This document shows positions 27,137-35,104 of a DNA stretch of 64,000 nucleotides, piece after piece. Source of the DNA: Leptospira bouyouniensis (lineage in GTDB: Bacteria; Spirochaetota; Leptospiria; Leptospirales; Leptospiraceae); contig NZ_RQFT01000003.1 of NCBI RefSeq assembly GCF_004769525.1, positions 620,001 to 684,000 of the forward strand. The letters run 5' to 3'. The number at the start of each line of letters is the position of its first letter. The first letter of the stretch is position 1. Position numbers and translations under genes: made by a program. Under the pieces are notes generated by a model that saw only the letters and a list, made by a program, of their open reading frames with translations, had not been told where the DNA came from and did no database searches.

Positions 27137-27472
27137 TTATTCGCCTACAACAAATGTGCAATAATTTCGGATGAGTCCACTGAACAGACTAAACGTGGAA
27201 TGATCGATGGTGGCAATTTTAGTGATTCCATTTTTATGAGCCACACTTCCTGCACCTGCATCTCCATAGGTGACCAAATATAAAACTGTATATTGGCAAC
27301 CTTTGGCTTCTTTGTCAGCTTTTACATTATTCTCTGGGTTAAATGTTCCCGGGAAATGTGTTTCCGTCACAATGTAACCATGAGTAGGACCTACTGCACA
27401 CCCTGTGGAAAGGAAAAATGATAAAACGATCGTTATATAAAATAGAATATTATGTCTTTTGAATGTTAGCAT
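27137..27472 (-). CDS. TRL-like lipoprotein 2
   Basis: 111 residues, lipobox LSTGC. Family core: KGCQYTVLYLVTYGDAGAGS, then HKNGITKIATIDH and a C-terminal FVVGE. Starts with ATG overlapping the stop of TRL-1 by one base (TAATG). Divergent in sequence from its two neighbours although the Cys, the GDA/GNA turn and the KNG-x-K helix are kept. Confidence 0.75.
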   Translation of the reverse strand: MLTFKRHNILFYITIVLSFFLSTGCAVGPTHGYIVTETHFPGTFNPENNVKADKEAKGCQYTVLYLVTYGDAGAGSVAHKNGITKIATIDHSTFSLFSGLIRNYCTFVVGE

Positions 27473-27855
27473 TAGTTGGAACCTTTTACGATAGTACAGA
27501 ACTGGTGGTAAATAAAACCGGCAAAAACTCCTGTGTTTTCATAATCAACAAAGGCTACTTTTTGTATATTTCCGTTTTTTTTAGCGGTTTCAATCCTTGC
27601 ATTGCCAAAAGAGAACAGCCCTAGATAAGAATTACTACATGCTTTTCCTTCGAATTTGGGTTCTGCACCGATGCCAATCGGGCCAGGTGTTGTGTTCCGA
27701 TGGTAAAAAAAGCCACCTTTCCAAAGTGGTGCTGTAGTCGCATATTCGCGTGTTGGATTAGTATTTCCATTCGCAGATGTTTCGTATAACAGGTTAAACC
27801 CTGTGCACTGGAAAAAAAATAAAAAACTGACCAAAAAAACAAATTTATATTTCAA
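27472..27855 (-). CDS. TRL-like lipoprotein 1
   Basis: 127 residues, signal peptide ending FLFFFQC. Core: GKACSNSYLGLFSFGNARIE, then TAKKNGNIQKVAFVDYEN, and C-terminal YHQFCTIVKGS; this is the best match of the three to the TRL-like family. First gene of the TRL-TRL-TRL-barrel operon. A perfect palindrome (27895-27906) lies 40 bases upstream. Confidence 0.78.
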   Translation of the reverse strand: MKYKFVFLVSFLFFFQCTGFNLLYETSANGNTNPTREYATTAPLWKGGFFYHRNTTPGPIGIGAEPKFEGKACSNSYLGLFSFGNARIETAKKNGNIQKVAFVDYENTGVFAGFIYHQFCTIVKGSN

Positions 27856-27894
27856 ATGAAACTCCGTTTCGCATTATGATAATATGACAAACAA

Positions 27895-27906
27895 ACAAAC
27901 GTTTGT
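27895..27906. promoter_or_regulatory. Palindrome upstream of the TRL operon
   Basis: ACAAACGTTTGT is a perfect 12-bp palindrome about 40 bases before the first TRL start codon, where an operator would be expected. Regulator unknown. Confidence 0.4.
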
Positions 27907-28048
27907 GTAAAAATGCAATCGAATACTGCTCACCTAACGAATTTATGTAAGTGTTTCAATTAATTAAAACACATAGGTTGGGTATCATTTTATTGCACTC
28001 AGGCTATTTTTTTTGGAAAAAAATTTTGCCTATATTCGATTGCATTTC

Positions 28049-28077
28049 TTGCACCTAATTTTAAAATTCGGTAGAAT
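28049..28077 (+). promoter_or_regulatory. Candidate sigma-70 promoter of the sensor kinase
   Basis: TTGCAC and TAGAAT with a 17-base spacer. The expected transcription start (about 28084) is within a few bases of ATG 28089, so the message could be leaderless. Confidence 0.45.
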
Positions 28078-28088
28078 CAAGTAGTACA

Positions 28089-29894
28089 ATGCCAACCACT
28101 GAAATCAAACATAGTTTAGGTCATATCCTTCTCGTTGAGGATGAAGCTATTTTGGCAGTTTCACAGGCTGAGTTTTTAAAGCTCAAAGGTTATACGGTGG
28201 AACATGTCGCCACTTCTTCGGATGCCATTGACTGTATCGCCTCGGGAGAAGAGGTAAACTTGATTCTTATGGATATCAACCTTTCAGATAAGTTAGATGG
28301 TATCCAATTAGCAAAAAAAATTCTAGAAATCAAAGAGATTCCCATACTGTTTGTGAGTGGATATTCAGACCAAAAGATTTTAAATCGTGTTGCCGACTTA
28401 AAACATTATGGTTTTATTCCAAAAATTTCAAGTCCTGATATTGTTGAATGTATGATTAAGTCTGCGCTGAAACTTCATGCAGCGGAACAAAGTTTGACAT
28501 TTCGTGAAAAGGAACTTCGGATTACTTTTGAAGCAATGGGAGATGGACTCATTGTACTAACTCCAGAAGGGCATATCCGTGAAATCAATCAAAAAGCACT
28601 AGATATGTTAGGTTATAATAAGACGGAGGTGATAGACAAAGATTTATCTTCTTTTTTATTTTTGGTGCAAGCTGAATCTAGGATGCGGGTTTCTTATTCT
28701 TTTGATCATCTAACTGATACATTGATTGAACCTAAAAGAAGAAACAATCTTATCATCGTAGCAAGTAACGGACGAGAAACAAATGTTACTGAAACCATTT
28801 CTCCTATCCTTGATGGAAATAAGAATCTCAATGGAATTGTTATCGTTTTTCGGGAGAATCCAGAATCGCAAATTCTTGTCCCACCTAAGGACGGAGAAAG
28901 TTTGTATGCAAAGGTTTTTCAATTAAGTCCAATCGCAATGGCTATTTCCACAATCAAAGATGGCACTTACTTGGACATCAATCCCGCAATGGAAACCATC
29001 TTCCGATTTGAAAAATCAAAGGTCATTGGAAGGAAAACAGATGAATTCAAATCGTGGTGTGTCCCTGAACAAATCGAAAAGTTAAATCAGATCTACCGTG
29101 AAAATGGAAGTCTTTCAGGGGAAAGGATGTCTGTTCGACATCCTGATGGTGTAAATTACGAGGTCATTGTTTTTAGCCAGGCAATTGAAATTGCAGGGGA
29201 ACGATTTGTTTTATGGTTTAACTTAGATGTAACAAAAATTTTAGACATCGAAGGTCGTTTGGCAAAATCTTTGGAAGAAAAAGACGTACTCTTAAAAGAG
29301 CTACAACACCGAGTCAAAAATACGTTAGCAATCATATCAGGATTACTCAACCTTGAATCGTTCAAAGTAGAAAATGAATTGGCCAAACAATCATTTTTAA
29401 ATGCACAATCGAGGATCATGTCAATGTCAAAGGTATATGAAAATTTATACCAATCAGAAGATTTAGAATCAGTTGATCTTCGTAAGTACATTGAAGATTT
29501 GGTTTATAGCTTACATGATATATTTGTACTAAATCCAAGTAAAATTCGATTTGATGTGAAATTAGAAGAGATCCGATTGGATCTGAAACGTACTTTGCCA
29601 CTTGGTTTGATCCTTAATGAATTACTGACAAATGCATTAAAATATGCGTATCCGAATGAAAATGGTGGGGACATACGCATCCAATTAGGGCAGTCTAAAG
29701 AAAACCTAATTTTAACTGTCGGTGACGATGGTGTAGGTTTGCCAGAATCAGTGAATATTGAAAAAGGAAATCATTTTGGTTATGAACTCATACGTAGCTT
29801 AACTTCACAACTGAAAGGTGTATTCTCATCCGTTTCGAAAAAAGGAGAAGGATTAAATATCATGATCTCCTTTCCCATTCAAAATAAAGAATAG
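28089..29894 (+). CDS. REC-PAS-PAS-HWE/HisKA_2 hybrid sensor kinase
   Basis: 601 residues: N-terminal receiver (about 10-125; phosphoacceptor D62 in LILMDINLSD; acidic pair in VEDEA; the switch-Lys in FIPKISS), two PAS domains (about 140-255 and 272-385), then a HisKA_2/HWE dimerisation helix with phosphoacceptor H407 (KELQHRVKNTLAIISGLLNLE) and a HATPase_c domain (NELLTNALKYAY; GDDGVGLPE). No membrane segment, so it senses a cytoplasmic cue or receives a phosphate at REC from another kinase. HWE kinases in other bacteria often feed general stress responses. No output regulator is adjacent. Confidence 0.92.
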   Translation: MPTTEIKHSLGHILLVEDEAILAVSQAEFLKLKGYTVEHVATSSDAIDCIASGEEVNLILMDINLSDKLDGIQLAKKILEIKEIPILFVSGYSDQKILNRVADLKHYGFIPKISSPDIVECMIKSALKLHAAEQSLTFREKELRITFEAMGDGLIVLTPEGHIREINQKALDMLGYNKTEVIDKDLSSFLFLVQAESRMRVSYSFDHLTDTLIEPKRRNNLIIVASNGRETNVTETISPILDGNKNLNGIVIVFRENPESQILVPPKDGESLYAKVFQLSPIAMAISTIKDGTYLDINPAMETIFRFEKSKVIGRKTDEFKSWCVPEQIEKLNQIYRENGSLSGERMSVRHPDGVNYEVIVFSQAIEIAGERFVLWFNLDVTKILDIEGRLAKSLEEKDVLLKELQHRVKNTLAIISGLLNLESFKVENELAKQSFLNAQSRIMSMSKVYENLYQSEDLESVDLRKYIEDLVYSLHDIFVLNPSKIRFDVKLEEIRLDLKRTLPLGLILNELLTNALKYAYPNENGGDIRIQLGQSKENLILTVGDDGVGLPESVNIEKGNHFGYELIRSLTSQLKGVFSSVSKKGEGLNIMISFPIQNKE

Positions 29895-29918
29895 AAACCG
29901 TATCGAATCAAATTTCCC

Positions 29919-30554
29919 TTATGTGTGATGGGAACGGTGTTTGTGTTTTCTCCCACGAATGGTTCCGATGAACACCAACCGAACTTGTTTGATGGTTTGG
30001 ACTTTTAGTTTTCTCATTTCAAAATGTTCATTGGGTTCTAAATCCAAATAATCAGATGCCATTTGGAAACAGATACTCACAATGAGTTCGGATGCAAACA
30101 ACGTGTCTTCTTTGCTTAGAGACTTTGGCATTCGCATGTCTTTTGCTAGTTCCCAGGCAATACGTTTCATTACCTCGCGGATTCTTTCTCGAATTTTTTT
30201 GTTCCCTCCAGTGCGTTCTCTAGCAATGAACCGAAATCGAGACCGGTGGTTTGTAACGTAGTCGAAGAAATATCCAATGGTGAGTTGTAACGCAGACCGA
30301 TAGGCTCCTTTTGTCCTCGCATCGCCGACGATCAGTTGGATCCGATTCCCACATTCTTCCACCAAATGGAGCCCTAATTCCTCCATCGATTTAAAATGGC
30401 GGTAAAAGGCTGCAGGGACAACACCTGCCTTTGCTGTGACTTCTCGGAGGCTTAAATCTCCCAAACCCTTTTCTTCTCCCATGAGTTGTAGGGCACTTTC
30501 TAGCAGGTTTGTATGGGTGATTTGTTTTTTGGTGTCTCTAATGCCCGATTTCAT
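29919..30554 (-). CDS. FabR/DesT-type TetR repressor
   Basis: 211 residues. The N-terminal helix-turn-helix (LSLREVTAKAGVVPAAFYRHFKSMEELG in two adjoining parts, about 34-61) closely resembles FabR and DesT, the TetR regulators of unsaturated fatty acid synthesis, and the ligand domain keeps RFRFIARERTGG. It diverges from a ferredoxin reductase and a fatty acid desaturase, exactly the DesT-target layout. Palindromes at 30567-30582 (its own start region) and 30665-30680 (operon) are likely its binding sites, giving autoregulation. The C-terminus is basic/His-rich (RGRKHKHRSHH). Confidence 0.85.
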   Translation of the reverse strand: MKSGIRDTKKQITHTNLLESALQLMGEEKGLGDLSLREVTAKAGVVPAAFYRHFKSMEELGLHLVEECGNRIQLIVGDARTKGAYRSALQLTIGYFFDYVTNHRSRFRFIARERTGGNKKIRERIREVMKRIAWELAKDMRMPKSLSKEDTLFASELIVSICFQMASDYLDLEPNEHFEMRKLKVQTIKQVRLVFIGTIRGRKHKHRSHHT

Positions 30555-30566
30555 GGTTTGAATTGA

Positions 30567-30582
30567 GTAAACATTCGTTCAC
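30567..30582. promoter_or_regulatory. Operator-like palindrome at the TetR gene
   Basis: GTAAACATTCGTTCAC, 13 bases before the TetR start, differs from the perfect site at 30665-30680 at only a few positions and has the same spacing between half-sites. Confidence 0.55.
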
Positions 30583-30621
30583 TTTTTTTCTAAAGGCAAG
30601 GAAATAAATCCATCTTTTGGG

Positions 30622-30627
30622 TTGACA
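30622..30627 (+). promoter_or_regulatory. -35 box of the desaturase operon (candidate)
   Basis: A consensus TTGACA. The matching -10 is weak (TAACAC after 17 bases), as for a regulated promoter. The operator at 30665-30680 lies just downstream, in a road-block position. Confidence 0.4.
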
Positions 30628-30664
30628 TAGCTAACGATGTAAGTTAACACTATTAGATAAATCC

Positions 30665-30680
30665 GTGAACATGTGTTCAC
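30665..30680. promoter_or_regulatory. FabR/DesT-like operator of the desaturase operon
   Basis: GTGAACA-TG-TGTTCAC, perfect 7+2+7 palindrome between the TetR gene and the reductase ATG. Shape and half-site resemble the GTGAAC-type palindrome I recall for DesT of Pseudomonas. Confidence 0.65.
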
Positions 30681-30703
30681 TTAAATGCGAAAACGAGGCG
30701 AAA

Positions 30704-31789
30704 ATGAAAACATTTCCTTTTATCTACAACGAACCACGGGAATTTTTAAGTTTCCTACAACCCAAAGAGTGGGCGAATTTTTTCTTAGGAGAATTGAACC
30801 CAAGGTTCTCTGTCACCGCGACCAAGGCAAAAGTCATCGAGGTAAAAGAAGAAACTTCTGACACTAAAACTTTTGTGTTAAAACCAAACTGGCTTTGGAA
30901 GGGATTTGTTTCAGGCCAACATGTGCCAGTGACTGTTGAGATCGCCGGCCGTAGGGTCACTCGATTTTATAGCCTCTCGTCTCATCCCAATGATCGATAT
31001 CTACAAATCACAGTCAAACGCCAAAAAGGTGGACTTGTATCAAACTTTCTGAACCAAAATATCAAAAAAGGTGATATTCTGGAACTGGGAGAAGCTTCTG
31101 GTGAATTTGTCCTTCCGAAAGACCTTCCCAAGGAATTATTGTTTCTAGCGGGTGGTAGTGGTATCACACCAATTCACTCCATTCTGAAAGACTTACAAAC
31201 GTTAAATTACAATGGTAAAGTGACCCTTTTGTATTTTGTAAGATCTTTTGAAGATATAATATTCAAATCCTCCTTCGATTTGATGCAAAAAAATGTTAGT
31301 TGGTTAACTGTACATTATGTATTTTCAGATACTCCAAAAGAAGGTTATGCTTCTGGATTTTTGACAAAAGAAATTTTAGAGAAGTATGTTCCAAACTTAA
31401 AATCATCTTCTGTGTATGTTTGTGGTCCTTCACCTATGCAAACTAAGGCTTTGTCATTATTAGAAGGATTACCCATCAAATCCGAACTATTCTTATTACC
31501 TGGTCAAAATGTAACAAAAGTTAAAAAAGAAGGAACTGTTGATGTATTTTTAACTTTGAGTCACAAAACAATCCAAGTAAAGGGGGAACGTTCCCTTTTG
31601 GAAGAGTTAGAAGAACAAGGAATTTATCCACAAAGTGGATGCCGAATGGGTATCTGTCATACTTGTGTTTGTAAAAAACAAACTGGTTCTATCACGGATT
31701 TATCTAATGGAGAAACTTCACAGTTAGGTGAAGAAAATATCCAAATCTGCGTTTCAAGAGCTGAATCTAATTTGGAATTGGAACTTTAA
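30704..31789 (+). CDS. Ferredoxin reductase-like electron-transfer flavoprotein (DesB-like)
   Basis: About 361 residues from ATG 30704 with GAGG 5 bases upstream; the GTG at 30665 lies inside the operator and is rejected. Order: N-terminal FAD-binding barrel (RFYSLSS), NAD-binding domain (GGSGITPIHSIL; CGPSPMQ) and a C-terminal plant-type 2Fe-2S ferredoxin with CRMGICHTCVC and a later ICVS as the fourth ligand. It should pass electrons from NAD(P)H to the desaturase encoded 41 bases downstream. A phenol-hydroxylase-type reductase is the wider family. Confidence 0.88.
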   Translation: MKTFPFIYNEPREFLSFLQPKEWANFFLGELNPRFSVTATKAKVIEVKEETSDTKTFVLKPNWLWKGFVSGQHVPVTVEIAGRRVTRFYSLSSHPNDRYLQITVKRQKGGLVSNFLNQNIKKGDILELGEASGEFVLPKDLPKELLFLAGGSGITPIHSILKDLQTLNYNGKVTLLYFVRSFEDIIFKSSFDLMQKNVSWLTVHYVFSDTPKEGYASGFLTKEILEKYVPNLKSSSVYVCGPSPMQTKALSLLEGLPIKSELFLLPGQNVTKVKKEGTVDVFLTLSHKTIQVKGERSLLEELEEQGIYPQSGCRMGICHTCVCKKQTGSITDLSNGETSQLGEENIQICVSRAESNLELEL

Positions 31790-31830
31790 GAATTCTATAA
31801 AAGAAAATGAAATTATCATAGGAAAATAAA

Positions 31831-33012
31831 ATGAGAACGATTAGCAAAAAATTAAACAAAGAAGAAATTGAAGCATTTGGTAAAGAAGTAGATTCACTTC
31901 GCGAAGAAGTAATGGCGAAAGTTGGAAAAGAAGATGCAGATCATATTCGGTTTATTTATAAAACTTACCGATATACTGAAGTTTTGGGAAGGGGTTTAAT
32001 TCACTTTAGTTTTGAACCGATTTCCTTTATTGCAGGCACATTGTTGTTATCCATTTCCAAAATCATCAACAATATGGAGCTTGGCCATAACGTATTACAT
32101 GGGCAGTATGATTGGATGAATGATCCGCGATTCAACTCAAGAACTTTTGAATGGGACATTGTTTGTAATGCTCACCAATGGAAATTTTACCATAATTATA
32201 TGCACCATACATATACGAATGTTCTGAACAAAGACCATGATTATGGGTATAATTTTACAAGATTAACAGAAGCACAAAAATGGAAACCGGTTCACCTAAC
32301 ACAACCATTCACAAATATGTTTTTAGCAATGAACTTCCAATGGGGAATTGGAGCTCATGGATACCGTGTTGAATATTTGGAAACTCCAAAAAAACTGAGA
32401 AAGAAAAAAACACTTAAAGATTATAAAGCTTTATTCTTTAAAAAGATAGAATTGCAACTTTTAAAAGATTATATTTTGTTTCCAGCACTTGCAGGTTTAA
32501 ATTTTCCAAAAGTGATTTTAGGGAACATGTTAGCAAATTTGATTCGCAACCTTTGGACATATGCAGTTATTTTTTGTGGTCATTTTACTGAAAATGCAGA
32601 GTCATTCACTACCGATGAAATCGTTGGTGAAACAAAAGCACAATGGTATTTGAGACAATTAAAAGGTTCATCTAACTTGGATGGTAACAATTTGTTTTAC
32701 ACTATGACTGGTCATTTGAGCCACCAAATCGAACACCATATGTTCCCTGACATGCCTGCAAAACGATACCGTGAAGTAGCTCCACGATTGAAAGAAATTT
32801 GTGCAAAGTATGGGCAACATTATAACACTGGAAGTTTCGTAAAACAATTTGCATCTGTTTGGAAACGAATCATTGCATATTCTTTTCCAGATCATATCGC
32901 AACCAAAGTGATGGGAAAACGTAAAAAGTATTTAGAACCAACTGTAGTTTTAAACCAACCAAGTTTTCAAGTATCTCTTTCTACTGAAGAGAAAGCTGTA
33001 ACACTTACTTAA
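31831..33012 (+). CDS. Acyl-lipid/acyl-CoA fatty acid desaturase
   Basis: 393 residues. The three di-iron histidine boxes are present: HNVLH (86-90), HNYMHH (121-126) and HQIEHH near residue 300, and the spacing is that of membrane fatty acid desaturases. Membrane-associated segments lie near 65-82 and 220-245. With the reductase it forms a desaturation pair that would introduce a double bond into acyl chains, adjusting membrane fluidity under control of the adjacent TetR. The final HxxHH with Q in the box resembles front-end/DesC-like enzymes, so regiochemistry is undecided. Confidence 0.88.
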   Translation: MRTISKKLNKEEIEAFGKEVDSLREEVMAKVGKEDADHIRFIYKTYRYTEVLGRGLIHFSFEPISFIAGTLLLSISKIINNMELGHNVLHGQYDWMNDPRFNSRTFEWDIVCNAHQWKFYHNYMHHTYTNVLNKDHDYGYNFTRLTEAQKWKPVHLTQPFTNMFLAMNFQWGIGAHGYRVEYLETPKKLRKKKTLKDYKALFFKKIELQLLKDYILFPALAGLNFPKVILGNMLANLIRNLWTYAVIFCGHFTENAESFTTDEIVGETKAQWYLRQLKGSSNLDGNNLFYTMTGHLSHQIEHHMFPDMPAKRYREVAPRLKEICAKYGQHYNTGSFVKQFASVWKRIIAYSFPDHIATKVMGKRKKYLEPTVVLNQPSFQVSLSTEEKAVTLT

Positions 33013-33026
33013 TCTGAACGATCTCG

Positions 33027-33056
33027 GACTTCCTTCACTACGCAATGAAGGAAGTC
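33027..33056 (+). terminator. Perfect hairpin after the desaturase gene
   Basis: GACTTCCTTCA pairs perfectly with TGAAGGAAGTC (11 bp, 8-base loop) 15 bases after the desaturase stop. A pyrimidine-rich run (TTCCCTTTCTTTTC) follows. Confidence 0.65.
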
Positions 33057-33075
33057 ATTCCCTTTCTTTTCTCGT

Positions 33076-33105
33076 GGGTCCTCTTGAAAGAGGGCCCTTT
33101 TTTTT
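33076..33105 (+). terminator. Strong intrinsic terminator
   Basis: GGGTCCTCTT-GA-AAGAGGGCCC stem (one G-U pair) followed by eight T residues, second terminator in tandem behind the desaturase. The T-run covers the stop codon of the convergent acyl-CoA dehydrogenase gene, so that gene cannot use it in its own direction. Confidence 0.85.
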
Positions 33106-34816
33106 ATATGGATTTTAGTTTGATAAGATTGGCAGAAAGAATCGCAAAACTATCGTTATGAAATTCTTTGCTCCATTTGGTTCGGATTTCCTTTCTTGAT
33201 TTTGATTTATTTTTACTTCTTTCCAATAGATAACCAATGATGACTCTTGCTGCAGATTCTACGACTTCGAAACTATAAGCTTCTTTTGTGCTTTGGTCTT
33301 GGATCGATTTATAGGTTTCTACGATTGACTCAAAAGCTTCACGAATTTCCTTCAACTTTATGTTTGTTTCACTTCCTTGAGACAAGTGGTCCAAATAAGC
33401 TCGGAATGTCCCAGTGACACTCATTCCCGAAGTGATTCCACCGATAGCAGCGTTGACTTGGATTTGTGTGGTACCATCATATATATTTGTAATACGAGCA
33501 TCACGGTACAATCTGGAAAGATCATAATCTTCTGTGTATCCAGCACCACCTAATACCTGTAAACCATCATATACCAAATCATTACACATTTCTGAATTGT
33601 AATACTTTGATATCGGCGTGAGAGTATTCGCTACTTTTTCCCAGAATTTTGCAGATTTACTTTCTTCTGAAGTAACTTCTCTACCATCTTCAAACCAATA
33701 ATATTTATCTACTGAATATGCTGCTTCAACCATTAAACAACGCATTCCTGCTTGTTCTCTTTCCATACGATCTAACATTCTCCGTACGGCCGGGATTTCA
33801 TAAATTGGTTTTCCGAATTGTATTCTTTCATTTGCATATTTGAAAGATTCTTCAAATGCCGCGGTAACAATGCCTGTGCCTTGGCTTGATACACTGAGTC
33901 TTGCTCCGTTCAACATTCCCATTACATATTTCACTAATCCAAAACCTTCTTTTCCAACTAAATGACCTTTACTATTTTCAAAAACAGTCTCACAAGTGGC
34001 AGAAGCTTTGATTCCTAATTTTTTTTCAATGCCTTGAACTACATAATCTTTGTTCTCAACGATAAAGAAAGAAAGTCCTCTAGCACCACTTTCTTGTGTG
34101 CCAGTCCTTGCCAAAGTGAGAGTGATTCCAGGGCCACCATTGATACCACAAGCAACCGTTTGGAATCTTTTCGTTCCATTTAATAACCAGCCATCACCAT
34201 TTTTTGAAGCTTTTGTCGTGATGTTTGGAAGGTCTGAGCCAAAGTCTGGTTCCGATAATCCCATCGTTACAGTATAATTACCCGAAATAAGTTTCGGAAT
34301 CCATTCGTTTTTCATTTCTTCTGAAGCACATACTTCTAAGATTGCTGCAAGACCCATACTTCCAACTGCGATGGTAATCGAACTATCGGATCGATACATA
34401 ATCTCGGCTATCATAGCTTTGATGATACTCGGAACACCTAATCCACCGTATTTTCTTTTGAAAGCTGCAGGACCAAGTCCTGCATCGTGATACATCTGAA
34501 TGACTTCTTCCATTTCTTTAGGATGAGTTACTACACCGTTTTCAAATTTTAATCCTTTCGAATCAACAGTGGAAGCAACTTGCGAAACATACATCCCACT
34601 AATTTCACCACATGATTTTAAAATCTCTTCATAATATGATATGGCTTCATCAACGTTAGTTGGTGCCATTTCTAGTTTTGTATTTTTTGTAGATTCAAAA
34701 AGTTTTGCGTCGGAAAATTGGTTTTCATAGATTGGGACAATTTCATTCCAATCGATTAGTTCGTAGAAATGTTCCTTAAGGTCTTCGTTGCTAAGAAAAT
34801 AATTGTTTTGGATCAT
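33104..34816 (-). CDS. Acyl-CoA dehydrogenase, long form
   Basis: About 570 residues from ATG 34816, which has AGAGGAC 5 bases upstream (a longer frame from 34846 does not). Domain order: helical N-domain, beta domain (VTMGLSEPDFGSDLPNITTK; GTKRF), helical C-domain (RIQFGKPIYEIPAVRRMLDRM; QVLGGAGYTEDYDLSRLYRD) and an extra 120-residue tail as in ACAD9/FadE5-type enzymes. It oxidises acyl-CoA to enoyl-CoA using FAD. The usual catalytic Glu of IYEGT is Asp here (IYDGTTQIQ), so the base may be elsewhere or substrate use is unusual. Convergent with the desaturase. Confidence 0.88.
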   Translation of the reverse strand: MIQNNYFLSNEDLKEHFYELIDWNEIVPIYENQFSDAKLFESTKNTKLEMAPTNVDEAISYYEEILKSCGEISGMYVSQVASTVDSKGLKFENGVVTHPKEMEEVIQMYHDAGLGPAAFKRKYGGLGVPSIIKAMIAEIMYRSDSSITIAVGSMGLAAILEVCASEEMKNEWIPKLISGNYTVTMGLSEPDFGSDLPNITTKASKNGDGWLLNGTKRFQTVACGINGGPGITLTLARTGTQESGARGLSFFIVENKDYVVQGIEKKLGIKASATCETVFENSKGHLVGKEGFGLVKYVMGMLNGARLSVSSQGTGIVTAAFEESFKYANERIQFGKPIYEIPAVRRMLDRMEREQAGMRCLMVEAAYSVDKYYWFEDGREVTSEESKSAKFWEKVANTLTPISKYYNSEMCNDLVYDGLQVLGGAGYTEDYDLSRLYRDARITNIYDGTTQIQVNAAIGGITSGMSVTGTFRAYLDHLSQGSETNIKLKEIREAFESIVETYKSIQDQSTKEAYSFEVVESAARVIIGYLLERSKNKSKSRKEIRTKWSKEFHNDSFAILSANLIKLKSI

Positions 34817-34909
34817 TTTTGTCCTCTGGTTAAAAAGATAACACAATGTGTTTGAATGCGATTAAAAAAACCAACTAACAAAAATAATTTAAATTTAATT
34901 TAATAAAAT

Positions 34910-34927
34910 GTGAACCAAATGGTTCAC
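34910..34927. promoter_or_regulatory. Perfect palindrome upstream of the acyl-CoA dehydrogenase
   Basis: GTGAACCA-AA-TGGTTCAC, 8+2+8. The outer half-sites equal those of the desaturase operator but the spacing is two bases longer, so a related TetR protein may bind. It is 94 bases before the dehydrogenase ATG. Confidence 0.5.
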
Positions 34928-34946
34928 TAATTCCAAAGCTATATAG

Positions 34947-34960
34947 AGACTGGTCGGTCT
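34947..34960. promoter_or_regulatory. Second operator-like repeat in the same divergent region
   Basis: AGAC-TGGTCG-GTCT has 4-bp inverted ends and a GGTCGGTCT right half like many TetR-family operators (for example NemR-type). It is closer to the hydrolase side. Confidence 0.35.
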
Positions 34961-35104
34961 ATTCTTTCAGATTTAGGAGGGATCAAATTTGAGGTGAATC
35001 TTTCTTTCTGAAACAATTTTCTACTTTCAACCTCAAAATTTTCATCTAAAATTGGAAAAGGTTGTTCTTGGATTCCATGTAATTCCAAGATCATAAGGAG
35101 ATTT

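Noticed and set aside
30665..30703. GTG 30665 as the start of the reductase
   Set aside because: It lies inside the operator palindrome and has no ribosome-binding site, whereas ATG 30704 has GAGG at the right distance.
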